DNA of 64,000 nucleotides, from the NCBI GenBank assembly GCA_028280115.1, contig JANQMJ010000021.1, positions 21,893 through 85,892 of the forward strand, written 5' to 3'. Every line of letters starts with the position of its first letter. Position 1 is the first letter of the stretch. Positions 9,256 through 18,071 of this stretch are shown here, piece after piece. The notes beneath the pieces are model-generated. The model saw only the letters and a program-made list of their open reading frames with translations, was not told where the DNA came from and ran no database searches. The position numbers and the translations under genes are program-made. The stretch comes from Parvularculaceae bacterium. Lineage in GTDB: Bacteria; Pseudomonadota; Alphaproteobacteria; Caulobacterales; Parvularculaceae.

Positions 9256-9398
9256 GCTCATCCCGGACGCGCTGCAGCGCCCCGGATCATCGTCCGGGGT
9301 GATGCTGCGCAGAGCCGGGATCCAACAAACAAAAAATGACGGGCAAAGCCCGACTTTATTCATAAGACTGGATTCCCGCTTGCGCGGGAATGAGCGGA
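9256..9398 (+). repeat. Dispersed palindromic repeat, copy 2 (REP/dRS3-like)
   Basis: Between two convergent gene ends. It contains CCCCGGATCATCGTCCGGGG, then the shared core GCCGGGATCCAACAAACAAA, the palindrome GGGCAAAGCCC, and a terminal palindrome ATTCCCGCTTGCGCGGGAAT flanked by GG and GAGCGG. The last palindrome resembles the ATTCCC-N8-GGGAAT core of neisserial dRS3-type repeats, which are found in many proteobacteria. Same orientation as the copies at 3.3 and 24.0 kb. The stems could terminate transcription from both flanking genes. Confidence 0.8.
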
Positions 9399-9427
9399 GA
9401 TATGGATTGCGCGATCCGCAACTGACT

Positions 9428-10609
9428 CTAGCGCAGCGAGTCGAGTGAAATCGACTCGCTGACGATGGTTTCTCCGTCATCGCCGCGAATGAAAGCTTCC
9501 AAAACCCCCGCCTCCCAGTCGATGTCGATCAGCCCGTAATTGGCGTCGATGATCATGTCGGTGATGCGGTTCGGCCCGGGCTCCTGCTCATAGGGTTCGT
9601 CCGGGTCGATCCAGTTGCGCAAAGGCAGGTTGAGCGACGACGACGTCGCTTCGAAAAGCGGATAGTCGTTGACGCCTTCCTTGCGGTAAAGCGCCGCCGA
9701 ATGACGGTCGCCGGAAAGGATGATGAGGCCTTTCGCATCGGTTTCGTCGATCAAGCGATAAAGCCGGTCCCGTTCGGCGGGCAGCATCTTCCACGCCTCC
9801 CAGCCATGGCCGTCGGCGATCACCTGAAAAGACGACACAAGCAGACGCAGATCGGCAGGCTTTTTTAACTCGCCTTCGAGCCACGCCCATTGGTCTTCGC
9901 CGAGCATGGTTTTGGACAGATCGGGATCGGGGATATAGCGCTCCTTGCCCCTGGCGCCCCATTCATCCGTCGCCATCAGCTCGGAGCGGAAATAACGCGT
10001 ATCGAGCATGATGATCTGCACGCGCCTGCCGTCTTCGCCGCCGATGATCCAGGAATTATAAACGCCGGGCCGCGACCGGCGCGGATCGTCTGCCGGAACG
10101 TTCCACACATAGTGAAAGAGCGCTTCGGTTGCTTCCTTATACTGATATTCCCCGCCAGCGTCGTTCATACCGTAATCATGATCGTCCCACACGGTCAGCA
10201 TCGGCGCCGTCATACGCACGCGGGAGAAGGGTTCCGATTGCGCAAGACGCATATAGGCGGCTTTTAGTTCAGGCAGCGCCGGATCGCCCGAGCGCACGTC
10301 GCCATAGACATTATCGCCGATATAAAGGGTAAGGTCCGGATTTTCCGCGGCGATCACGTCCCAGATCGACTGATCTTCCTTCTGTTCCGCGCAGGACGCG
10401 AAAACGATGCGGGTCAGGGTTTTCGTTTCGTCGAGCGGCGCGGACGGCATGGGAACGGCGTATATCGCGCCGTTTGGCGCATTCGGGTCGGAAACCAAGT
10501 AATGGCCGCTGCTGAAAACGACATCATCGTCACTTATGGACGCTTGTTTCTCATCCGTCGCACAGCCCCAAAGCGCGACCGCCCCGCAAAGAAGCGCAAG
10601 TTTTCGCAT
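9428..10609 (-). CDS. PhoD-like alkaline phosphatase / metallophosphatase, exported
   Basis: 393 residues. The start at 10609 is favoured because GGAGG lies 8 bases upstream and the product begins MRKLALLCGAVALWGC, a signal peptide with a near-lipobox (LWGC; the W at -2 is atypical). Metal-binding motifs of the PhoD superfamily are visible: GDNVYGDV, WDDHDYGMND, and LSGDRHSAAL with the late GD-H signature. PhoD enzymes hydrolyse phosphate mono- or diesters in the periplasm with Ca/Fe or Zn centres; the closest subgroup is the alkaline phosphatase D/phospholipase D-like phosphodiesterases. The exact substrate is open. Confidence 0.88.
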   Translation of the reverse strand: MRKLALLCGAVALWGCATDEKQASISDDDVVFSSGHYLVSDPNAPNGAIYAVPMPSAPLDETKTLTRIVFASCAEQKEDQSIWDVIAAENPDLTLYIGDNVYGDVRSGDPALPELKAAYMRLAQSEPFSRVRMTAPMLTVWDDHDYGMNDAGGEYQYKEATEALFHYVWNVPADDPRRSRPGVYNSWIIGGEDGRRVQIIMLDTRYFRSELMATDEWGARGKERYIPDPDLSKTMLGEDQWAWLEGELKKPADLRLLVSSFQVIADGHGWEAWKMLPAERDRLYRLIDETDAKGLIILSGDRHSAALYRKEGVNDYPLFEATSSSLNLPLRNWIDPDEPYEQEPGPNRITDMIIDANYGLIDIDWEAGVLEAFIRGDDGETIVSESISLDSLR

Positions 10610-10671
10610 CGCCCGTTCCTCCCAGTCACGGCGCCGGTTTATCATGGCTTCATGACGCCCGCTTGACGCGC

Positions 10672-12087
10672 TCAGTCCCCGGCGTCGTTCACCGGCAACC
10701 GGCCGAAATCGCCGTCCATTTCCGAGGCCATATATATAAACGCCGCCCAGGCGGCGACGTTCTGGCGCAGCGCGTCCGGGTCGACCTTGTCGAGCGTGTC
10801 TTCAGCCGTGTGATGCAGGTCGAAATAATCCCAGCCCGTCTGGCGCAAGGAAACCACCGGCACGCCGAGATCGCGGATCGGCAACACATCGGGACCGCCG
10901 AAGGCCGGCGTGTTCCCCGGTATGATCGACAGCCGCTGCAGCGCCTGGGCCATGACCGCGCCCTTGGCTTCGGCGCCTTCGCCGAAACGGATATCGAAGC
11001 TATAGATCTCGCCGCCGCCGAAATCGGATTCGCTGGCCAACACATGCCGGTCGAGTTCGTCCTTGTGCTGTTGCGCATAGGCCCTGGCGCCGTGAAGGCC
11101 GGTTTCTTCGGCGCCCCACAGGACGACGCGGATGGTGCGCCGAGGTTTGCCCTTTAAGTTGTCGACGAGTTTTGCCGCCGCCATGGTGACGGCGACGCCG
11201 AACCCGTCGTCAAGGGCGCCCGTGCCCAAATCCCAACTGTCCAGATGTCCGCCGATGACAATGAGTTCGTCCGTCTGGCCGGGAATTTCGCCGATGACAT
11301 TGCCCGACTGGACGCTGTCTTTCCACTCGGTTTTAAGATCGAGCTTTACCGTCACCGGCCCCTTGGCCAGCTTCAAAGCGCGCGCCAGTTGATCCGCATC
11401 GGGATTTGAAAGCGCCGCCGCCGGTATGGGCCCAAGGCTCGCCCCGCCCCGGACCGACGCGCCCGTATGGGGCGTGCGGTGTCGGCTCGTCCCCACGGAC
11501 CGAATAAGCACGCCGGCAGCGCCTCTTGCTGCGGCCGCGATCGCGGCGCGGCTGCGTTTTTGAACAGCGACGCCATAGCCGGCCCCGTCCTGGGTGCGCG
11601 TCATGGGTTCGTCGACAAAGACGATTTTGCCTTCCAGACCCTCGCTCGGCGACGCCTCCAGCTCAAACAAGGCGCTGAACCGAACCACTTCGCCGGCGAT
11701 ACCGCCCTCGGACGTTGACGGCGACTGACCAAGCGCGGTCACGGTCAGCGGCTGGGGAAAGGGCGCGACGATTTCTGCAGATTCCGAAACGCGCGCCCAG
11801 TAAGGCATCTCGAACGGCTCGATACGAATGTTCTTGAAACCGAGTTTTTTGAATTTGTCGACGCCCCAGTCGCGGGCGCGCGCTTCGGCCTCGGACCCCG
11901 GCGGACGCGCGCCGATTTCCGTGGTCAGGTTTTCCAAAATCGTCCAGGCGAGATCGTCTTCAAGGCCCTTGTCGATCAGGCGGTCGACCGTGCGCGCCTG
12001 ATCGTCCGAAAGCGCGGGCGCATCCTGCGCGGCCGCCGTCGCACAAAAGAAAAGCGCCAGTGCGGCGGCGCCGATCCGTTTCATCAT
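10672..12087 (-). CDS. Secreted M28 family zinc metallopeptidase (carboxypeptidase Q-like)
   Basis: 471 residues. It begins MMKRIGAAALALFFCATAAAQ, a signal peptide (either Met may be the start). A PA-type insert (about residues 150-250, including VQKRSRAAIAAAARGAAG) precedes the catalytic M28 domain. Zinc ligands and the catalytic Glu appear in GGHLDSWDLGTGALDDG, WGAEETGLHGARAY, ESDFGGG and DLHHTAEDTLD. M28 enzymes of this form are periplasmic di-/aminopeptidases resembling plasma glutamate carboxypeptidase. It ends 62 bases upstream of the PhoD-like gene's start on the same strand, so co-transcription is possible. Confidence 0.9.
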   Translation of the reverse strand: MMKRIGAAALALFFCATAAAQDAPALSDDQARTVDRLIDKGLEDDLAWTILENLTTEIGARPPGSEAEARARDWGVDKFKKLGFKNIRIEPFEMPYWARVSESAEIVAPFPQPLTVTALGQSPSTSEGGIAGEVVRFSALFELEASPSEGLEGKIVFVDEPMTRTQDGAGYGVAVQKRSRAAIAAAARGAAGVLIRSVGTSRHRTPHTGASVRGGASLGPIPAAALSNPDADQLARALKLAKGPVTVKLDLKTEWKDSVQSGNVIGEIPGQTDELIVIGGHLDSWDLGTGALDDGFGVAVTMAAAKLVDNLKGKPRRTIRVVLWGAEETGLHGARAYAQQHKDELDRHVLASESDFGGGEIYSFDIRFGEGAEAKGAVMAQALQRLSIIPGNTPAFGGPDVLPIRDLGVPVVSLRQTGWDYFDLHHTAEDTLDKVDPDALRQNVAAWAAFIYMASEMDGDFGRLPVNDAGD

Positions 12088-12177
12088 AATGTCCCATGCG
12101 TTGCGTGAGGCCATGGTGACGAGATTGCGCGCCGCGTCAACGGTTGACTTGTCACCATTTCTCGAGGCGGGACGGCG

Positions 12178-12390
12178 TCAGGCGGCGGGGCGCTCGGCAA
12201 GTTCGTCGATCTGCCGGGAAAGCCAACGCTGGTGGGTTTCGATGCGCCTGACAAGATCGTCGTCCGCATATGACGCCGCCATCGCCTGCTCGACCCACAG
12301 GCGCAAAACGCGCTCCTGGGTGACGAGCCACATGATGATCGATCGGTCCCGGTCGCAATTCGGCATCGCTTTCGCGTCCTCCCTGTTCAT
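12178..12390 (-). CDS. Small hypothetical protein, 70 residues
   Basis: MNREDAKAMPNCDRDRSII opens a 70-residue, mostly helical, soluble protein with a basic/acidic mix and the segment LVRRIETHQRWLSRQIDELA that could form a coiled coil. The start has a purine-rich GAGGGGGCAGG upstream and lies 14 bases after the stop of the TonB receptor gene, so it is probably the second gene of that iron-responsive transcript. No family recognised. The reverse-strand and other-frame alternatives here are less convincing. Confidence 0.5.
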   Translation of the reverse strand: MNREDAKAMPNCDRDRSIIMWLVTQERVLRLWVEQAMAASYADDDLVRRIETHQRWLSRQIDELAERPAA

Positions 12391-12404
12391 TGCGTCCTGC
12401 CCCC

Positions 12405-14585
12405 TCAAAATCCCTGCCGCCAGCTGATGGCGGCCTTTAAGTTACGGCCGGGCTGGCTCACCCCCGCGGCGACGACCTGGTAATCCGTATCGGCGACGTT
12501 ATCGACGCCGAGATCGAGGCGCAGACCTTCAAGCGGACCGCTTTCCGGCTGCCAGACGAAATAAAGGTCGCCGACGACGTAACTGTCGCGCATGAGCGTC
12601 GGGCTGTTGACCGACTCGAAATCGCCCGCAATCGTAACGCGCCCGCCGAACCGGATGTCGGTTCCCGGCGCCTTGACGCCAGCATCGATGAAGAAAATAT
12701 CCGGCGTCAGTACGCCGACGAAATCGCCGGTGTCGATGTCGCGGCCGTCGATCGTCGAAAAATTCGCCCGCGCGTAGAAATAATCAGAGTCGTAATAGCC
12801 TTCCAGTTCGAAGCCTTCGAGCTCCGCATTGGTGACGTTGACGTTCTGGCTGGTGTTGCCGAAGGGCTCGCCCGAACCGCAGGGCGGGAAAAACGGCAAC
12901 ACTTCAGGCGGCGTGAGAAAACAAGTGAAGGGAATGTTGACATCCAGATCGATAAGATTGGTCACGTCGGACCGGTAATAGGATCCCTTCGCCGTGAAGC
13001 TGTCGCCTTCCAGCAGGACGCCGTTAAGGTCGACGCCCGCACCGACTTCCCAAGTCTCTGATTCTTCAGGGATGAGATCCGGGTTGGGAATGAAGAAGTT
13101 TGTTACGAACGCCGGCGGCCCAAAGGGGCCGAACGGTCCTGGTACGGAAAGGTTGGGAATTCTGAAATGAACGCCGTCTGAATAAATTTCATTAAAAGAC
13201 GGCGCGCGGAACGCCTCGGCCCAGCTGCCGAACAAGATCAGCTCGGGCACAGGCTTATAGGAAACGCCGACCTTGGGAGAGACCGCTTCGTCTTGCGTCG
13301 ACGGCTCGCCCGGCGCTTCATTTTCGAATTTATCCCATCTTACGCCGGGAATGACCGTTAAAACGCCGGGCGCGCCTATCGGACGCTCAAGCGCCAGTTC
13401 GGCTTGAACGAAAGCGCCGTAAAACTTGCCTTCTGCGTCCGGCACCCCGCCGCGGGCGCCGTCCGTCGTCGTATTGTCGCGGCCGATTTGCTTGTCGCGA
13501 TAATATTCCCCGCCATAGGTGAAAGTGAGGTTTGCTGCGTCGCCTAACGCGAATTTCGAGCGGTTGTCGATGGAAACGCCGACGGTTTCAACGTCGCGCG
13601 TGATGACCCGCGTGGAGTCAATGACCGATTCTTCCACCTCGTTTTGCGTCCAATAGCCGACGATGTTCAGATCGATCAGATTCGTATTCGCCGGCGCGTA
13701 ATTAACGAGGCCTTGAACGGTGTTGCTGTCGATGTTGCGGTCGACGTTTTCATTGCCGGGATTGGCGATATTGGCGCCTTGCGGATTGTTGGGATCGACG
13801 CTTTCGCCGTCAAAGCGAATCCACGATGCCGAGAATGTGAGCGCATCCGATGGGCGAACCGTCGCCTTCAGCAATGAGGAAAGAAGTTCATCGTCCGCCG
13901 GCAGGTCGAGGTCGTTGCCGAGTTCGATGTCGCTGGAATCGCGATAGGTAAGATTGCCGACGACGTCGAAAATTCCATTGGCGGTGCGCCAGGCGCCGGT
14001 CGCGCCGCCGCGCCATTCTTCGTTGACGCTTTGATAGCCGGCGCTGAATTTTATGACGCCGGTTTCATCTTCATCGAGAAGATCTTCCGCCGTCACCGTG
14101 CGCAGCGCGATGACGCCGCCGAGCGCTCCGGATCCGTAAAGCGCCGAGGTCGGCCCGCGCACCACCTCCACCGCCTGAACAAGGTCGGGATCGACGAAGA
14201 ACCGCCCGTCATGACCGGAAAGAAAACTCTGCCGCGCGCCGTCGAACAGGACGAGCACGCCGGCCCCGGAAAGGCCGCGAATGGCGGGACTGTCCCCGGT
14301 CCGCCGCGGGCCGCTGTCAAATTGCGCGCCGGGCACCGCGTCGAAAACGTCTGAAATCGTCGATGGATTGAAATCATCGATCGCATCACGATCGACCACG
14401 GTGACCTGGCCGGGATAGTCGAAGGCCGGAATCGGACTGCGGGTGGCGTAGACCGTGATCTGATCCGCCGCCGCGAGCCGGATCAGCGCCTCGGTGCTCT
14501 GCGTTTGCGCCTCGCTGTCCTGGGCCAGCGCCATGCCCGCCTGCAGCGCCCCCGCCGCAACGCCGATGAAAAGAAACCGTTTCAT
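12405..14585 (-). CDS. TonB-dependent heme/hemoglobin-type receptor
   Basis: 726 residues. Signal peptide MKRFLFIGVAAGALQAGMALA, then a plug domain (about residues 45-160) with VDRDAIDDFNPSTISDVFDA and VEVVRGPTSALYGSGALGGV, then a 22-strand barrel ending in aromatic-terminated ISWRQGF. The barrel carries a FRAP box (AFRAPSFNEIY) and a NPDL box with a histidine (DGVHF) between them; the FRAP-His-NPNL arrangement is the known heme-binding signature of bacterial hemoglobin receptors such as HmuR. The start at 14585 has GAGGGG about 5 bases upstream; an extension to 14708 was rejected because it runs through the Fur-like boxes. Regulation by iron is likely. The ligand is inferred, not shown. Confidence 0.9.
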   Translation of the reverse strand: MKRFLFIGVAAGALQAGMALAQDSEAQTQSTEALIRLAAADQITVYATRSPIPAFDYPGQVTVVDRDAIDDFNPSTISDVFDAVPGAQFDSGPRRTGDSPAIRGLSGAGVLVLFDGARQSFLSGHDGRFFVDPDLVQAVEVVRGPTSALYGSGALGGVIALRTVTAEDLLDEDETGVIKFSAGYQSVNEEWRGGATGAWRTANGIFDVVGNLTYRDSSDIELGNDLDLPADDELLSSLLKATVRPSDALTFSASWIRFDGESVDPNNPQGANIANPGNENVDRNIDSNTVQGLVNYAPANTNLIDLNIVGYWTQNEVEESVIDSTRVITRDVETVGVSIDNRSKFALGDAANLTFTYGGEYYRDKQIGRDNTTTDGARGGVPDAEGKFYGAFVQAELALERPIGAPGVLTVIPGVRWDKFENEAPGEPSTQDEAVSPKVGVSYKPVPELILFGSWAEAFRAPSFNEIYSDGVHFRIPNLSVPGPFGPFGPPAFVTNFFIPNPDLIPEESETWEVGAGVDLNGVLLEGDSFTAKGSYYRSDVTNLIDLDVNIPFTCFLTPPEVLPFFPPCGSGEPFGNTSQNVNVTNAELEGFELEGYYDSDYFYARANFSTIDGRDIDTGDFVGVLTPDIFFIDAGVKAPGTDIRFGGRVTIAGDFESVNSPTLMRDSYVVGDLYFVWQPESGPLEGLRLDLGVDNVADTDYQVVAAGVSQPGRNLKAAISWRQGF

Positions 14586-14595
14586 GATCCCCTCG

Positions 14596-14618
14596 CATTG
14601 AGAATGATTTTCAATTGC
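14596..14618 (-). promoter_or_regulatory. Fur-like box proximal to the TonB receptor
   Basis: On the minus strand the sequence reads GCAATTGAAAATCATTCTCA ending just upstream of the receptor RBS. It matches the core of the 19-bp Fur consensus (GATAATGATAATCATTATC) in the central AATCATT part. Its position 10-35 bases from the start codon fits repression when iron is replete. Irr or RirA-type iron regulators of alphaproteobacteria are alternatives. Confidence 0.6.
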
Positions 14619-14645
14619 GGCTCCCGTAACATCTAATTTTTGAGA

Positions 14646-14668
14646 TTGCAACTCAGAATCGTTCGCAA
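14646..14668. promoter_or_regulatory. Second Fur/iron-type palindrome between divergent genes
   Basis: An imperfect palindrome TTGC-AACTCAGAATCGTTC-GCAA. The minus strand reads TTGCGAACGATTCTGAGTTG, close to the TTGCGAATGATTCTCATTTG pattern often found before iron-uptake genes in alpha- and gammaproteobacteria. It is centred between the receptor and the divergent DUF6607 lipoprotein and could control both. Confidence 0.6.
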
Positions 14669-14745
14669 TATAAGATGAACACCGGCGCGGCATGAAGCTG
14701 CGCAGCAAAGACAGACATTCGCGGGTGCGATCATCGAGGACTGAT

Positions 14746-15789
14746 ATGCGACTTTTTCACAGCGGCCTTGCCGGCGCCGCGCTTCTGGCCGGCCTTGTCA
14801 CCATCAGCGGCTGCGCGAGCGCGCCTGTGGCCGCCTCCGCCCCGGCGATGGAATCCAAGCAAGCCCAAACAGAGACATTCGATCAGGATCGCCAGGCCAT
14901 TCTGGCCATGGTCGGCGATTTTAAAGTCTCGTTCGATTTCACGGAGACGGTCTCTTTTGACGAGCGCTACACGCTGAAGAAGCCCTATATCACCGGGGGC
15001 GATGAAATCGTCCGCGTGATTGAGGATCGCGGCGACTTCATCAGCCTGCAGCACATTCTCGTCGTCGGCGACGAGGAAGAAAAGTTCCCCGTCAAACATT
15101 GGCGTCAGGACTGGGCGTATGAGCCGGAAAGCGTGCTTGTCTTCGTCGGCGGCAACGCCTGGCGCAAACGCGCGCTCAGCGCCGAAGAAACGCGCGGGAA
15201 ATGGACGCAGACCGTCTATCAGGTCGACGATGCGCCGCGTTACGGCGCGCTGGGCGCTTGGTCTCACGCGGACGGCGTATCGCAATGGACGCCGCCGATG
15301 GAATGGCGCCCCCTGCCGCGCCGCGATGCGACCAAACGCGACGATTATCACGCCATTAACGCCATTAACCGGCATGTCATCACGCCGGCCGGCTGGGCCC
15401 ATGAACAGGACAATACAAAGTTGATCCTGAAAGGCGGCCAGCGCGCATTGGTGCGCGAAATCGGCGTCAACACCTATGCGCGTTCGGACGATTTCGCGAT
15501 CGACGTCGCCGAAGACTATTGGGCGGAAACGCAAGACTATTGGGCCGCCGTGCGCGACGAATGGACCCGGCTGGAAAACGAAAACGACGCCTTCGGCCTA
15601 ACCATTCAGGGCGAGCCGGAAGAACTTTACATGAAGCTGCTCGAACTGGCCGGCGAAGTCGAGGACGGCGAACGCGAAACGGCGGACGCCGTAGAAGAAG
15701 CCAAAAGCATCATCGCCGACTATACGACAACGGACATCGGAACGCTGGCCGACCGTCTGCGCGTCGAAGTCAAATTATCTCAAAAATGA
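14746..15789 (+). CDS. DUF6607 family lipoprotein
   Basis: 347 residues. MRLFHSGLAGAALLAG begins a signal peptide with a good lipobox (TISGC, Cys near residue 23). The mature part opens with DQDRQAILAMVGDFKVSFDF and includes KHWRQDWAYEP, WTQTVYQVDDAPRYGA and TPAGWAHEQDNTKL, the recognisable core of DUF6607. Proteins of this group frequently lie beside TonB receptors, as here. ATG 14746 fits the signal peptide; an in-frame ATG at 14692 would add 18 basic residues and is less likely. A role in heme/iron handling at the envelope is inferred only from the shared divergent control region. Confidence 0.82.
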   Translation: MRLFHSGLAGAALLAGLVTISGCASAPVAASAPAMESKQAQTETFDQDRQAILAMVGDFKVSFDFTETVSFDERYTLKKPYITGGDEIVRVIEDRGDFISLQHILVVGDEEEKFPVKHWRQDWAYEPESVLVFVGGNAWRKRALSAEETRGKWTQTVYQVDDAPRYGALGAWSHADGVSQWTPPMEWRPLPRRDATKRDDYHAINAINRHVITPAGWAHEQDNTKLILKGGQRALVREIGVNTYARSDDFAIDVAEDYWAETQDYWAAVRDEWTRLENENDAFGLTIQGEPEELYMKLLELAGEVEDGERETADAVEEAKSIIADYTTTDIGTLADRLRVEVKLSQK

Positions 15790-15860
15790 TCCTTGCCGGG
15801 ACAGGGCGGCGACGAGCCGCCCGTCCCGCAGCGGATTTTCGTGTTTCACGCCTTAGGTTC

Positions 15861-16403
15861 TTACAACTCGCCAAAGCGGGCAAGCCAGGCGTTGCGTTCC
15901 GCCGCCCAAATGTCGAGGTGATATTCCCAGAATTCGAATATTTCGCCCGACTTTTCCTCGCCGATCTTGCGCGCCACGGCCTGGCTGTTTGCATTATCGG
16001 GATCAATAATCGAGATGATGCGGGGAAGGTCCGGAAACCGCGCGAACGTCCAGCGGATCGAAGCGATGGCCGCTTCAGGCGCATAGCCTTTGCCCCAATG
16101 GGCCTTGACGATCGACCAGCCGCATTCGAGGCCGGGCCAGCCTTCGGGCATCCATGGACCGACCCGGCCGACCCATTCGCCGGTTGCTTTTTCCTCAACG
16201 GAAAAAAAGCCAAACCCGCGGATCTGCCAGTGGCCGAGATAGCTGGCGAATTGCCGCCAGCGGTCCATGCGTGATTCTGGTTTCTTATTCGGCGTTAAAT
16301 AAGCGGCAAGAGCCGGATCGCCGAGCATATCGATGTGAGCGTCAGCATCTCTTGCTTCCATGGGACGCAGGAGCAGTCGGTCGGTTTCGATGCGGATCGT
16401 CAT
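15861..16403 (-). CDS. GNAT family N-acetyltransferase (RimJ/RimL type)
   Basis: 180 residues. TDRLLLRPMEARDADAHIDM at the start, a central beta-bulge with GLECGWSIVKAHWGKGYAPE (the acetyl-CoA pyrophosphate loop), and PRIISIIDPDNANSQAVARK at the end are typical of Acetyltransf_3 members. These use acetyl-CoA to acetylate ribosomal proteins, amino groups of small molecules or spermidine-like substrates. The start overlaps the stop of the upstream glycosyltransferase by four bases (ATGA), indicating translational coupling. Substrate unknown. Confidence 0.92.
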   Translation of the reverse strand: MTIRIETDRLLLRPMEARDADAHIDMLGDPALAAYLTPNKKPESRMDRWRQFASYLGHWQIRGFGFFSVEEKATGEWVGRVGPWMPEGWPGLECGWSIVKAHWGKGYAPEAAIASIRWTFARFPDLPRIISIIDPDNANSQAVARKIGEEKSGEIFEFWEYHLDIWAAERNAWLARFGEL

Positions 16404-17557
16404 GAGCGCGCTTCCAGCAGTTTTTCGGCGATCGCTTCAACCCGGCGGGCGGCGCCCGCCCAGGTCAAATCGCGGCGGATCAGATTAGCGCGCGCCGCCG
16501 CGCCGAGGCGCGCGCGAAGCGCCGCATTGTCTATGAGCGCGGCAAGCGCCTTGTCAAAGCCTTCCGGCGAAGCCGGATCGAACAGCGCGGCGCCTTCTTT
16601 ATCGGTCAGGATTTCCCGAATGTTCGGCTGGTGCGGCGCGACGATCGGTTTGCCCAGCGCCATATATTCAAACAGCTTAAGCGGCGCGGCGTAGGCGGTG
16701 GCCGCCGGTTGCAGCGCGATGTCGAAGGCGGCGACATGTTCGGGCAGCGCCTCGCGCTGGACGACGCCGGCGAAACTGATGCGCGCAGAAAGGCCAAGCT
16801 CTTGCGCGCGTCTTTCAAGGCCGGGCCTTGCCGGGCCGTCGCCTGCCAGCAGAAGATGCAGATCGTCGCGCTTGCCGCCGGCCATAAAATCGAGAACCCG
16901 GTCGAGCCCATGCCAGTCGCGCATGAACCCGGTAAAGCCCAGGACGGTTTTGCCCTCAAGGCCGTAGCGTTTTCGGATGACGCCTGGATCGCAATCGGCC
17001 AGGAACGCCGGCCCGGCGCCATTATAAACCACATGAACTTTTTCCGGCGCAACGCCCGCTTCGCGCAGGCGCTCGGCCAGGACGCCGGAGACCGCGAGCG
17101 CAGCGTCGGCGGCGCGCCAGATTTGCCGCTCGCTTCTCGCGGCGCAGGATTTCCAGAACAAGGTCCCATGTTCGGCGCGTTCTTCGACGAGCGGCGCATT
17201 GACTTCGAGCATGAACGGCAAGCCGGCGCGGCGCTTCAGCCAGACGCCGGCGTGATAATAAAGATTATAACGCTCATAGATGACGTCGGGCTTCGCTTGC
17301 CGCGCATGCGCGCGCAGGCGGCGATAGGCCGGCCAGGAATATCCGTATTCGGCGCATTCATAGGCAAACGCCGGCAGCCGCGAGCGCATGCCGCCGCTGC
17401 GCGCATGAAGCTGTTTGGCGCCTCCGCCGCCCGGGCCCGCCATAACGACGTCATGGCCGAGCGCTTTTAGCGCTTCCGTCAGTTCACGGATGTGCACCGA
17501 CTGCCCGTCCCCGGACCGCGTTCGATGCGAATATAAAAACCGCATGAGATGTTTCAT
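16400..17557 (-). CDS. Glycosyltransferase family 4 (GT-B fold)
   Basis: 385 residues. The N-terminal Rossmann half has the acceptor-side pattern SGDGQSVHIRELTEALKALG and GHDVVMAGPGGGGAKQL. The C-terminal donor half contains VLGFTGFMRDWHGLDRVLD, LLLAGDGPARPGLERRAQEL and LKLFEYMALGKPIVAP followed by IREIL (the EX7E-type nucleotide-sugar site is represented by LFEYMALGKPIVAPHQPNIR). Soluble or peripheral, using an NDP-sugar. The next gene (GNAT) is translationally coupled, which is common for sugar-modifying pairs. Acceptor unknown. Confidence 0.92.
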   Translation of the reverse strand: MKHLMRFLYSHRTRSGDGQSVHIRELTEALKALGHDVVMAGPGGGGAKQLHARSGGMRSRLPAFAYECAEYGYSWPAYRRLRAHARQAKPDVIYERYNLYYHAGVWLKRRAGLPFMLEVNAPLVEERAEHGTLFWKSCAARSERQIWRAADAALAVSGVLAERLREAGVAPEKVHVVYNGAGPAFLADCDPGVIRKRYGLEGKTVLGFTGFMRDWHGLDRVLDFMAGGKRDDLHLLLAGDGPARPGLERRAQELGLSARISFAGVVQREALPEHVAAFDIALQPAATAYAAPLKLFEYMALGKPIVAPHQPNIREILTDKEGAALFDPASPEGFDKALAALIDNAALRARLGAAARANLIRRDLTWAGAARRVEAIAEKLLEARS

Positions 17558-17714
17558 ATCCTGATGCGGCGGCCGCGCAATACAGCCCTTGCGCGAAACA
17601 CGCAGCGGCGGCTCGCTCTAAAGGCGGCAAATAAGACGCCAAAGCCCCGCCGCGCTTGAACATTTCCCTGGGCCGGCGCAGGCTGAACCCCATGCTGTTT
17701 CGGGAGATGGGACA

Positions 17715-18065
17715 ATGAATGGCAAGTGGGCGATCGCGCTGGCGGCAGGCGTTGTTACAGGCTTAAACGCGGCGGCGGCGCATCCGGGACCAAAGCTTTT
17801 GACCGCGGGCGGCGCCGAGGAACGAACGGCGATGACGCCGGGCATGACCTATGAAGACGTCGACGGCGTTCACATCTTTCGCGGCACGCCCGCCGCCGCG
17901 GCGCCGGAAGCGCCTGAGATTGGGCCCGAGCCGCAAAAAATAAAGATCATCGTCAAGCACGAATACGCCTGGCGGTCATTGCGCCGGCTGCGCACGCAAG
18001 GGTTTTATGCCGGCCCTGGTTATCCGTCGCGGCGCTATACCCAAGGCTTTTACAGCGGGCGATGA
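17715..18065 (+). CDS. Small exported hypothetical protein, 116 residues
   Basis: A signal peptide (MNGKWAIALAAGVVTGLNAAAA) is followed by a short mature chain with an Ala/Pro-rich linker (GTPAAAAPEAPEIGPEPQ) and a basic, aromatic, Gly-Tyr-Arg-rich end that repeats TQGFYAGPGYPSRRYTQGFY. GGGAGATGGGAC immediately precedes the ATG and supports the start. No family recognised. The Gly/Tyr/Arg tail suggests surface association or a beta-rich/low-complexity interaction, which is speculation. Confidence 0.72.
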   Translation: MNGKWAIALAAGVVTGLNAAAAHPGPKLLTAGGAEERTAMTPGMTYEDVDGVHIFRGTPAAAAPEAPEIGPEPQKIKIIVKHEYAWRSLRRLRTQGFYAGPGYPSRRYTQGFYSGR

Positions 18066-18071
18066 ACGCCT

